From the NCBI RefSeq assembly GCF_037478005.1, contig NZ_CP144164.1:4650001-4714000 (forward strand): a DNA stretch of 64,000 nt, given 5' to 3'. The position numbers were made by a program, and so were the translations under genes. The notes beneath the pieces were generated by a model. The model saw nothing but the letters and a program-made list of their open reading frames with translations, did not search any database and had not been told where the DNA came from. Source of the DNA: Alteromonas sp. M12 (GTDB taxonomy: Bacteria > Pseudomonadota > Gammaproteobacteria > Enterobacterales > Alteromonadaceae). Positions 57,095 to 64,000 of the stretch are shown piece after piece (the stretch's first letter is position 1; every line of letters starts with the position of its first letter).

Positions 57095-58377
57095 AACAAA
57101 GCAAAAACGTCAGTGCCCTGCTTGCTGCGGCGTCTTGCGCTTTATTAGGCACAAGCGTCCAAGCTGAAGACAATGCCGAGGAATGGAAGTTCGATACTGC
57201 CATTTTGTACTACGGTGAAACGGACAGAGTGCAACTTGTAGAAGGTGTATTCAACGCCAATAAAGACTTCGGCAATGAACACTATTTTAATGGTAAGTTG
57301 GTAATCGATACACTAACCGGAGCTTCGGCATCAGGGGCGGTGGCGCAATCTGGCGTACAAACATTTACCCGTCCTTCTGGTAACGATTCTTATACTGTAG
57401 AAGGGGGTGAAACACCTCTAGATGATACATTTAGAGATACTCGGGTACAGGCAAGTGGACAATGGACACAACCTTTAGGTGAAAACTATCGGGTTAGTGG
57501 CGGGTTACAAGTTTCCAAAGAATATGATTATTTATCCATTGTTGGAAACGGTTCGCTGGATATGGATCTAAATCAAAGAAACACGACACTGTCAGCAGGA
57601 ATGTCCTATGCTTTTGACAGCATAGATCCGGTAGGTGGCCGTCCTGTGGATTTTGCCAGCATGGTCGTAGATAACGGACAATTCGATAGCGCCGAAGCCT
57701 ATCAACAAGCATTTGATGCAACTCGAATACAAGGTAGTGAAGAAAAAGACACCATAGATTTGCTGTTTGGTGTCACTCAAGTGATTAATCGCCGTATGTT
57801 GATGCAGTTTAACTACAGCTTGTCGATGTCTGATGGTTATCACAATGACCCCTACAAAGTGCTCAGCATAGTTGACCAGCAAGGAGTAACCCAAGACATA
57901 GTGCATGAGTCTCGTCCGACAGAGCGAACCAAGCACAGTGTGTACTGGCAAACCAAATATGCCCTTGATCAAGGTGTGTTAGATTTTTCTTATCGTTTCG
58001 CAACTGACGATTGGGAAATAGACTCTCATACGATTGACACTCGTTTTCGATATAACCTATCGGAAACCAGCTATATCCAGCCGCATATTCGTTATTATCA
58101 ACAAAATGAGGCGGAGTTTTACAACCCATTTTTGTCGCAAGCAACGCCTCTTCCTGAGCATGCCAGTGCAGATTATCGCTTAGGTAAGATGACAGCTATT
58201 ACGCTGGGACTAAAGTACGGTATGCAATTAGAAAATGGTAACGAACTAGCGTTTCGTTTGGAGTATTATCAACAGACCCCAGAAAATGCTGGATTTGAGC
58301 AACCAGGTTCTTTAGCCGATGAAGATCTGTATCCCGCTTTAAAAGCAGTGATAGCACAGGTAAGCTACAGTTTTTAG
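57085..58377 (+). CDS. DUF3570 protein with a candidate flavinylation motif
   Basis: The product has 430 residues from the ATG at 57085, six bases after GGAGG (57074-57078); the TTG at 57079 is too close to this site. A signal peptide ends near VQA. The protein is a run of amphipathic beta strands ending in QVSYSF, so it is probably an outer-membrane barrel, as expected of DUF3570. The N-terminal loop contains D75-T-L-T-G-A-S81. This fits the D-x-x-[ST]-G-A-[ST] sequence at which ApbE attaches FMN in NqrB/NqrC/RnfG. An ApbE gene follows by 21 bases. Flavinylation at Ser81 is an inference; the motif may instead be a structural loop of the family. Confidence 0.85.
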   Translation: MQLKQSKNVSALLAAASCALLGTSVQAEDNAEEWKFDTAILYYGETDRVQLVEGVFNANKDFGNEHYFNGKLVIDTLTGASASGAVAQSGVQTFTRPSGNDSYTVEGGETPLDDTFRDTRVQASGQWTQPLGENYRVSGGLQVSKEYDYLSIVGNGSLDMDLNQRNTTLSAGMSYAFDSIDPVGGRPVDFASMVVDNGQFDSAEAYQQAFDATRIQGSEEKDTIDLLFGVTQVINRRMLMQFNYSLSMSDGYHNDPYKVLSIVDQQGVTQDIVHESRPTERTKHSVYWQTKYALDQGVLDFSYRFATDDWEIDSHTIDTRFRYNLSETSYIQPHIRYYQQNEAEFYNPFLSQATPLPEHASADYRLGKMTAITLGLKYGMQLENGNELAFRLEYYQQTPENAGFEQPGSLADEDLYPALKAVIAQVSYSF

Positions 58378-58398
58378 CGGCTTGTTTGAGAACAAGAT

Positions 58399-59301
58399 AT
58401 GCGAAACACTGAAATGCCTTTCACTATAGAGCAACGAGGCGACCATATTTGTGGTCGCTTTTCTGCTATGGCCAGTCCTTGTGAGATATTGCTGGACAGT
58501 GAGGATACAAACCTCGCTAAAACACTCACTAAAATTGCTTACACAGAAAGCAAACGAATCGAAAATAAATATAGCCGTTATCAAAACAACAATGTGATGC
58601 ATAGGCTAAATCAGAGTAACAATCAGGCCGTAAAAATTGATTCGGAAACAGCCAAACTGCTTGCCTTTGCCAATACCTGTTACCAAATTAGTGAGGGGTT
58701 ATTTGATATCACTTCAGGAGTGCTAAGAAAGGCCTGGCAATTTGATGGTTCAGATAAAATTCCTGAGCATGCACAAGTAACTGAATTGTTACCTTATTTA
58801 GGTTGGCAACATGTTACTTATACCTCCGATTCAATCACCTTACCAGTAGGTTTTGAATTAGATTTTGGCGGTATAGGAAAAGAATATGCGGTTGATTGCG
58901 TTGCTAAAGCATGCCAGCAAGTAGCGTCAAATGTATCTGTTTTAGTTAACTTCGGCGGTGATATACAAGTTACCCAAGCGCGCAAATCACAGCCATATTG
59001 GCAGGTGGGTATCGAAGACCCAAGTAATGCTTCTGGGGGCATTGCCATGGTTAATATTGCCAGTGGTGGACTGGCAACAAGTGGCGATGCAAACCGCTAC
59101 CTGCTTAAAAATGGAGTTCGATATAGTCACGTTCTAAATCCGAAAACCGGTTACCCGATCCAACAAGCACCGCGCTCTGTAACCGTCGCTGCTCAACATT
59201 GCATTCAAAGTGGTTTGCTAGCAACTTTGGCACTCTTGCAAGGCCAAAACGCAGAAACCTTTCTCCAGCAACAAAACTGCAAACATTGGTGTTTTTGGTA
59301 G
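58399..59301 (+). CDS. apbE: ApbE-family FAD:protein FMN transferase without signal peptide
   Basis: The product has 300 residues. ApbE motifs present are SRYQNNNVMHRLN, DFGGIGKEYAVD, LVNFGGDIQV, SGGLATSGDANRY and SHVLNPKTGYP. The enzyme moves FMN from FAD to Thr or Ser of target proteins, with Mg2+. Canonical ApbE is a periplasmic lipoprotein, but this one begins MRNTEMPFTIEQRG with no hydrophobic signal. An in-frame stop lies four codons upstream, so no longer start exists. It would therefore stay in the cytoplasm unless exported in an unusual way. It is the last gene of the TlpA/DUF4266/DUF3570 unit. Confidence 0.92.
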   Translation: MRNTEMPFTIEQRGDHICGRFSAMASPCEILLDSEDTNLAKTLTKIAYTESKRIENKYSRYQNNNVMHRLNQSNNQAVKIDSETAKLLAFANTCYQISEGLFDITSGVLRKAWQFDGSDKIPEHAQVTELLPYLGWQHVTYTSDSITLPVGFELDFGGIGKEYAVDCVAKACQQVASNVSVLVNFGGDIQVTQARKSQPYWQVGIEDPSNASGGIAMVNIASGGLATSGDANRYLLKNGVRYSHVLNPKTGYPIQQAPRSVTVAAQHCIQSGLLATLALLQGQNAETFLQQQNCKHWCFW

Positions 59302-59467
59302 CCCCTTTTTATCCTTCAATCTATTTACTCCTTTGAAAATTAATGCGATTCTGAAATGCTGCTTTGCGAAGTAGAAAGGAGAAGCCGAAGGGATTGTAAA
59401 ATTAGGCTTGGATTCAACACGCTGTTTTCAAATCAGTGAATTCAAGCCAGCAAAGGAGCATGGTTTC

Positions 59468-60289
59468 ATGTCAAATATTCCAACTACTTTACTTGAGCAC
59501 CAACGAAGTTTTTTAACTAAACTGACCTCTCAAATATCGAAAGATGAACGATTTGTGGGTCTCGCCCTATCGGGATCTGCTGCAGAAAATAAAGTCGATA
59601 GATTCAGTGATCTGGATTTAGTCATTGCCGTTTTGCCATCCCACCTTGAGCAGGTAATGCAGCAACGTCAGGCAATAGCTGCAAACATGGGAAGGCTAGT
59701 CGCTTGTGCAACGGGAGAGCATGTAGGCGAACCTAGACTGTTAATTTGTCTGTTCGAGTGCGAAGAGCCATTGCATGTTGATTTGAAGTTTGTGTCTATA
59801 GAAGACACCCATCAGCGGGTAGATACGCCTGTCGTATTATGGGAGGTAGATAATTGTTTAAGCCAAATATATCAAGGCGGCGAAGGACATTATCCCATCC
59901 AACCGCCTCAATGGTTCGAAGATCGGTTTTGGATTTGGATGCACTATGGTGTAACAAAAGTAGCTCGCGGCGAACTATACGAAGCCCTAGACTTCGTGTC
60001 GTTTATACGACAAACCGTGATTGGACCTTTAGGTATGTTTAATCATGGATTTGAACCCAATGGTCTACGTAAAATTGAGTTCAAACTACCAAAGTTATCT
60101 CAGGAGTTAGCCAAAACAGTTGCACAAAATGATAGAAAGTCATTATTTATTGCCTTGGAAAGATTAGCCGAAATTTATGTTTCGCTAAGGCAAGTGCACA
60201 TCGAGCAACTTGAATTAAAAGAAGCAGCTCAGCAATTGGCGATGGCCTACTTGCACAAAGAAGCATCAACCAAACAAGTTGAGCTATAA
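59468..60289 (+). CDS. Nucleotidyltransferase-fold protein
   Basis: The product has 273 residues from the ATG at 59468, nine bases after GGAG; the frame is open from 59408 but without a site. The polymerase-beta-like motif is clear: LALSGSAAE (Gly36-Ser37), then SDLDL with Asp48 and Asp50, and a third acidic residue in HVDLKFV. The C-terminal half is helical. This is the architecture of aminoglycoside-type or other small-substrate nucleotidyltransferases. No resistance family can be named and the substrate is unknown. It is monocistronic, with its own terminator. Confidence 0.78.
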   Translation: MSNIPTTLLEHQRSFLTKLTSQISKDERFVGLALSGSAAENKVDRFSDLDLVIAVLPSHLEQVMQQRQAIAANMGRLVACATGEHVGEPRLLICLFECEEPLHVDLKFVSIEDTHQRVDTPVVLWEVDNCLSQIYQGGEGHYPIQPPQWFEDRFWIWMHYGVTKVARGELYEALDFVSFIRQTVIGPLGMFNHGFEPNGLRKIEFKLPKLSQELAKTVAQNDRKSLFIALERLAEIYVSLRQVHIEQLELKEAAQQLAMAYLHKEASTKQVEL

Positions 60290-60324
60290 ACTAGATAATC
60301 ACATAAAGGCTATAAGGTAAATTT

Positions 60325-60350
60325 AAGGCAATTCAATGGATTGCCTTTTT
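60325..60350 (+). terminator. Intrinsic terminator of nucleotidyltransferase gene
   Basis: AAGGCAAT pairs with ATTGCCTT across a short loop and is followed by Ts. Confidence 0.85.
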
Positions 60351-60455
60351 ATTCAAAACTCAAGTAAAGTAGCGCAGATGAATAGTCACTGCCACTGTTG
60401 AGCAATGTTTGTCGTTGTTTAATCAATACATCAGAGAATTTAATAGGATAATAGA

Positions 60456-61358
60456 ATGACAATTGGTGCAATTTTACCATTGAGTGTTAGGGGAAGTTAC
60501 GATGTGGATGACTTAGGTAGAACTGAAATCCTTTTCAAAACTCTAGACGCATTCTGTGAACCCGGTTTATTCTCAAAGTTTTTGATTGTTACCCCGCCAG
60601 ACGAAGTACAAATAGTCACTGAAAAAGTAAGACGCTGGGCACAATTTAATCCCGTGGTGATGTCTGAAGAGGATCTCGTACCAGAATTGGGTAAACATCA
60701 ACATATGCGCGGCTGGCGAAAACAACAAATTGTCAAAATAGCTGCACACACACAATTCACTGACGAATTTTACATTACCTTCGACGCTGACGTTATTTGT
60801 TTGAAACCCCTGTCTATAGAAAAGTTGATTGTTCAAGGCAAAGCACTACTGCAATACGAACCCCGCAGTTTTCACCCTAAATGGTGGAAGTCGTCTGCCC
60901 GCCTATTAAAAATGTCTCCAGAGGTAGGTGATACTTCAAAAGGTATGCACGTAACCCCGGCAATATTATCGACTAAGTTAGCCAAGCAACTGACCGAAGA
61001 ATTAACCACACTTTGGAAAAAAGATTGGGTAAAGGCATTATGTTCATTGCACAACCCTAAACATCCTGGGAATTGGCGGATATCACGATTTTTGATGCTG
61101 AAATGGACAGAGTATTCGCTGTATTATCTGTGTTCGATGAAAAATAAAAACCTAGATAAGTTTCATATCACCGCAGGAAGTCAGACCCACCCACAGTTAT
61201 TACTAATCCATGATTCTCATCCATATGAAGATTGGGATACGGCGAAAAGCTTTTCATCAGATTGCCCAGGGCTTTTCTGTGTAGTTGGCAGTAAATCTCG
61301 ATTAGAACCAGAAGAAGTCTGGCAACGGATTAGTCCATTTGTGCCAGTTAAATCGTAA
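60456..61358 (+). CDS. DUF6492-like glycosyltransferase-fold protein
   Basis: The product has 300 residues. The Rossmann-like N-terminus (AILPLSVRG) and the DADVICLKP segment look like the DxD region of a GT-A glycosyltransferase. MRGWRKQQIVKIAAH and HVTPAILST fit the DUF6492 family. It has no signal peptide or membrane segment and is probably cytoplasmic or membrane-associated. Donor and acceptor cannot be predicted, and it is not in a polysaccharide cluster. The start ATG follows a weak TAGGAT ribosome-binding site. Confidence 0.72.
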   Translation: MTIGAILPLSVRGSYDVDDLGRTEILFKTLDAFCEPGLFSKFLIVTPPDEVQIVTEKVRRWAQFNPVVMSEEDLVPELGKHQHMRGWRKQQIVKIAAHTQFTDEFYITFDADVICLKPLSIEKLIVQGKALLQYEPRSFHPKWWKSSARLLKMSPEVGDTSKGMHVTPAILSTKLAKQLTEELTTLWKKDWVKALCSLHNPKHPGNWRISRFLMLKWTEYSLYYLCSMKNKNLDKFHITAGSQTHPQLLLIHDSHPYEDWDTAKSFSSDCPGLFCVVGSKSRLEPEEVWQRISPFVPVKS

Positions 61359-61389
61359 TAACAGTCAAGAATGGCATAAAAAGGCAATA

Positions 61390-61418
61390 AAAAAGGCAAT
61401 CATGTGATTGCCTTTTTT
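61390..61418. terminator. Bidirectional terminator between convergent genes
   Basis: AAAAAGGCAATCA and its complement form a perfect stem with runs of A and T on both sides, so it can act for both the DUF6492-like gene and the convergent cold-shock gene. Confidence 0.85.
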
Positions 61419-61462
61419 GAGTTTTCTATCAATTTGTTAGACTAGTCTAACGATAAATTGAA

Positions 61463-61672
61463 TTAGATAACTTGAATGTTCTCAGCTTGAGGACCTTTTT
61501 GGCCTTGGCCGATAGTGAATTCAACTTTTTGACCTTCTTTAAGAGTCTTGAAGCCGTCACCAACGATTGAACGGAAATGAGCGAAAACATCAGGGCCGCC
61601 TTGCTGCTCGATGAAACCAAAACCTTTATCTTCGTTGAACCACTTAACAGTTCCTACTACTTTATCAGACAT
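61463..61672 (-). CDS. CspA-family cold-shock protein
   Basis: The product has 69 residues from the ATG at 61672 ([20 protein letters not shown]); the AGGAAG ribosome-binding site fits. The frame is open to 61726, but that lies in the leader. RNP1 (KGFGFI) and RNP2 (VFAHF) nucleic-acid-binding motifs are intact. It binds single-stranded RNA and DNA as an RNA chaperone. The long 5' leader with a strong promoter is typical of cold-regulated csp genes. Confidence 0.96.
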   Translation of the reverse strand: MSDKVVGTVKWFNEDKGFGFIEQQGGPDVFAHFRSIVGDGFKTLKEGQKVEFTIGQGQKGPQAENIQVI

Positions 61673-61811
61673 ATTATATCTTCCTGTAAAAATTAAATTG
61701 GGTGCCAAAATTGGCAGGTTTAGCATAAAAAGAGACCGAACTTAAAAACAACAGGACGAAGAACAACGATATAACAACGAACATGTAGATATTTAACGAG
61801 GTTTTCTTAGC
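61673..61811 (-). other. Long 5' leader of cold-shock gene
   Basis: About 139 bases separate the predicted transcription start from the ATG, as in E. coli cspA mRNA, where such leaders control stability and translation in the cold. No ORF of merit is present. Confidence 0.5.
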
Positions 61812-61818
61812 TAGGCGA

Positions 61819-61846
61819 AGCATACCCTACTTTGAGATTCTGTCAA
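61819..61846 (-). promoter_or_regulatory. Sigma-70 promoter of cold-shock gene
   Basis: On the minus strand, perfect TTGACA (-35) and TATGCT (-10) are 16 bases apart. The remainder of the gap to 62126 is AT-rich and holds the promoter of the divergent peptidase, with no feature I can define. Confidence 0.7.
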
Positions 61847-62126
61847 ATTAAATATGTAAATTAATCCAATAAAATCTGGCATTTAATTTGTTATTGTACA
61901 GTTTTAGTACAGAATCATTAGCATTCTCGAATTCGATTTTCACACTGAAATCGTACAATTAACGTTCTATTTGAAATCGCTAATTTTGAGTTATTGGCAT
62001 CGATTTACCATTAGCATAGCGATTCTTAAGGTAAGCGAGTATTAACCATATCCAAATCTGATTTGGTTGGGTAAAATGTTTATCAAATAACATTTTTCAA
62101 TAAAAAAAGATGGCAAGAAGAACGAT

Positions 62127-63632
62127 ATGAAAAAAATAATACTGATCCTCACCACAACGTTGTTTTTAACCTTGAATGCGGATGCGAAAGAAGAATCCGA
62201 CAAAGAAATCAAGCAAATTCCTGAAGCACAGATGAGCGTAACCGAGCATAAAGGTAAATTTAATGGCACCAGCATTAAATATAAGGTTAGCGCTGGTGAT
62301 AGTCATCTTTTAGATGCCAAGGGCAAACCTAAAGCCAGTATTTTTCATATCGCTTACACGCGCACAGACGTGAAAAATTCCGAATCTAGACCGCTATTAT
62401 TTGTATTCAATGGTGGACCAGGCTCGTCATCTGTATGGATGCACATGGGCTTGTTTGGCCCAAAACGTGTGGTGTTACCTAGTGATGCAGAACAAGTAGG
62501 CGCTGCACCATTTAATCTCAAAGACAATCCTCTAAGTCTGTTAGATATTGCAGACATGGTATTTATCGATCCCGTCGGCACTGGATTCTCAACGCCTCTT
62601 GGTGAGTATGAAGGTAAAGCGTTTTGGGGCGTTAAACAAGATGCTGAAATACTCGCTGAGTTTGTGCGCGTGTACATTACTGAAAACAATCGATGGAATT
62701 CACCTAAATATTTGGCCGGGGAAAGTTACGGTACCACTCGTGCTGGGGCTATGGTTAAGGAACTCCAAGAAGGTTGGGGGTCGATTGATTTAAACGGAAT
62801 CTTACTGATATCTTCGATAATCGATTTTCAAACTGGTGACTTCACCGAAGGCAACGATCTACCTTACGTCACGTTTTTACCAACCTACGCTGCCACGGCT
62901 TGGTATCACAATAAAGTCCCGAATAAATCTAACTGGAATAGTTTGCAGGAATTCGTTGCTGAGACACGAGATTTTGCGCTAAATGAATACGCAACAGTGT
63001 TACTCAAAGGTGCTCTGGCTAAACCCGCAGAAATTGATAATGTTGTAAATAAACTGCATGCCTATACGGGGCTCAAAAAGCAGTACATTACACAATCTAA
63101 ACTGCGCATTAATGAATTTTTGTTTATGAAAGAATTGATGCGAGATGAAGGTAAGGTTGTAGGTCGATTGGACAGCCGTTATCTAGGCGAAGACGCGAAC
63201 ATTGTCGTCGACCAGTTTGAGGCTGACCCAGCATCTTATGCCATTGATGGAGCCTACACAGCGGCGATACAACATTATTTTGCCAACGATATTAACGTTA
63301 AGCGTTCTGAGCCTTATCACGTATTGAGCGGCGAAGTATTTGTTAATTGGAATTGGCTATATGGTAATTCAGCGCGCAGTCAGGGATTTATTAACGTCAC
63401 GCCGTTTATATCCAAAGGCATGCGTCAGAATAAGGACTTTAGAGTATTCGTTGCCAATGGCTATTATGATTTGGCTACACCATTTTTTGCCACTGAACAC
63501 TCGATGAACCATCACGGAATAGATCTTAACCGTGTCACTATGAAATATTATGAGGCTGGTCACATGATGTATATACATGAACCATCGCTGAAAACCTTAG
63601 TGAATGATATTCGAGCTTTTATTCTTCCTTAG
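62127..63632 (+). CDS. S10-family serine carboxypeptidase, exported
   Basis: The protein has 501 residues with a signal peptide of about 20 residues ending in ADA. The S10 triad is present: Ser200 in GESYG, Asp448 in NGYYDLATP and His479 in AGHMMY. The oxyanion motif NGGPGSSS lies at 95-102. The family (best known from yeast carboxypeptidase Y) removes C-terminal residues at acidic to neutral pH and occurs in many marine and soil bacteria as a periplasmic or secreted peptidase. Its 3' end overlaps the convergent gene by 14 bases. Confidence 0.9.
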   Translation: MKKIILILTTTLFLTLNADAKEESDKEIKQIPEAQMSVTEHKGKFNGTSIKYKVSAGDSHLLDAKGKPKASIFHIAYTRTDVKNSESRPLLFVFNGGPGSSSVWMHMGLFGPKRVVLPSDAEQVGAAPFNLKDNPLSLLDIADMVFIDPVGTGFSTPLGEYEGKAFWGVKQDAEILAEFVRVYITENNRWNSPKYLAGESYGTTRAGAMVKELQEGWGSIDLNGILLISSIIDFQTGDFTEGNDLPYVTFLPTYAATAWYHNKVPNKSNWNSLQEFVAETRDFALNEYATVLLKGALAKPAEIDNVVNKLHAYTGLKKQYITQSKLRINEFLFMKELMRDEGKVVGRLDSRYLGEDANIVVDQFEADPASYAIDGAYTAAIQHYFANDINVKRSEPYHVLSGEVFVNWNWLYGNSARSQGFINVTPFISKGMRQNKDFRVFVANGYYDLATPFFATEHSMNHHGIDLNRVTMKYYEAGHMMYIHEPSLKTLVNDIRAFILP

Positions 63633-64000
63633 AAGAACCAATCGACGGATACCCAGTTGAAACCGTGGCGTTGTAGAATTGATATTTTTGAATTAGATGC
63701 GCATATCTCTCAGAAGAAAAATACACTACCAACGCTTTATCGAATTGTTCTTGAATTTTTGGCTCGATAAAACCAACACGATAGAGACTAGGTGAAAAAA
63801 GCTGATGAATGACCACAGGTTGTTCATCAACTTTACCTAATAATGTCCTATTTAAATGATTGAAGATATTTACATCCAGTACAATCGCTTGGGCTTTTTT
63901 GCTAAATAATAATTTCAGTTGGCGCGCCTGATCCGGTACTTCTCTGTAGTTAGGATTAGCCGAGGCCATTTTCAAAAAGCCATTACCTAAAAGCCTAAAT
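63619..64000 (-). CDS. C-terminal part of a periplasmic solute-binding-like protein (truncated by window)
   Basis: The frame stays open from the stop at 63619 to the window edge (about 126 residues seen). The visible sequence contains KKAQAIVLDVNIFNHL, QLFSPSLYRVGFI and a C-terminal helix FDKALVVYFSSERYAHLIQKY (split as FDKALVVYF and SSERYAHLIQKY). This looks like the last lobe of a family-3 extracellular solute-binding (amino-acid-type) protein. The start lies outside the window, so ligand and signal peptide cannot be assessed. It converges with and overlaps the S10 peptidase gene. Confidence 0.6.
   Translation of the reverse strand, partial: FRLLGNGFLKMASANPNYREVPDQARQLKLLFSKKAQAIVLDVNIFNHLNRTLLGKVDEQPVVIHQLFSPSLYRVGFIEPKIQEQFDKALVVYFSSERYAHLIQKYQFYNATVSTGYPSIGSSKEE

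Overview
The window reads as chromosome of a marine gammaproteobacterium, most likely Alteromonadales, close to Glaciecola/Paraglaciecola/Alteromonas. The evidence is moderate AT-richness, the order groEL-groES-ppiC-DUF502-fxsA-cutA-dsbD, aroQ-accB-accC, an OmpW/MipA pair, and a PEP-CTERM protein. No tRNA, rRNA, CRISPR array or intact insertion sequence was seen. The genus is inferred, not proven.

Layout. (1) 1-6.2 kb: the end of a very Gly-rich surface protein, a small secreted protein, and an ECF sigma factor / transmembrane Ser-Thr kinase with TPRs / PP2C phosphatase operon. (2) 6.5-12 kb: an M1-family peptidase with a DUF6702-like partner, an aldehyde dehydrogenase and a peroxiredoxin-like protein. 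(3) 12.3-15.7 kb, minus strand: a second ECF sigma/kinase-TPR pair without a phosphatase. (4) 16-26 kb: an alpha/beta hydrolase, then an MMPL exporter/LolA-like/beta-barrel operon, then a Fur-boxed RND efflux pair. (5) 26-29 kb: a pirin-like protein and FMN reductase divergent from a LysR regulator, and a ferric-reductase-like membrane protein. (6) 29.9-32.6 kb: an orphan PEP-CTERM protein behind a sigma-54-type promoter, then about 1.6 kb of gene debris (DUF2971 pseudogene, ParD/ParE-like remnant). (7) 32.6-35.4 kb: cueR-copA with a textbook CueR promoter. (8) 35.7-50.4 kb: housekeeping genes (groESL with a sigma-32 promoter, ppiC, fxsA, cutA, dsbD, upp, acpH, aroQ, accBC) around a 1526-residue propeller/PAS/GGDEF/EAL protein. 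(9) 50.5-59.3 kb: outer-membrane proteins MipA/OmpV and OmpW, then a two-component system overlapping a cupredoxin, an FTR1-like permease and a beta-barrel gene, followed by TlpA / DUF4266 lipoprotein / DUF3570 / ApbE. (10) 59.4-64 kb: a nucleotidyltransferase-fold protein, a DUF6492-like protein, a cold-shock protein, an S10 carboxypeptidase and the end of a solute-binding-like gene.

The best candidate for an undescribed system is region 9. A QseB/PmrA-type response regulator and its kinase are translationally coupled to a Cys-less cupredoxin and an FTR1-family membrane protein that has lost both REXXE iron motifs. The next operon starts behind a perfect PmrA-type box. It encodes a thioredoxin, a small lipoprotein ending in a Gly/Cys tail, a DUF3570 protein containing the sequence D-T-L-T-G-A-S, which fits the ApbE flavinylation consensus, and an ApbE transferase with no visible signal peptide. 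Together they suggest a metal- or envelope-stress-responsive redox apparatus in the envelope. The second candidate is the pair of ECF/kinase modules in the first 16 kb.
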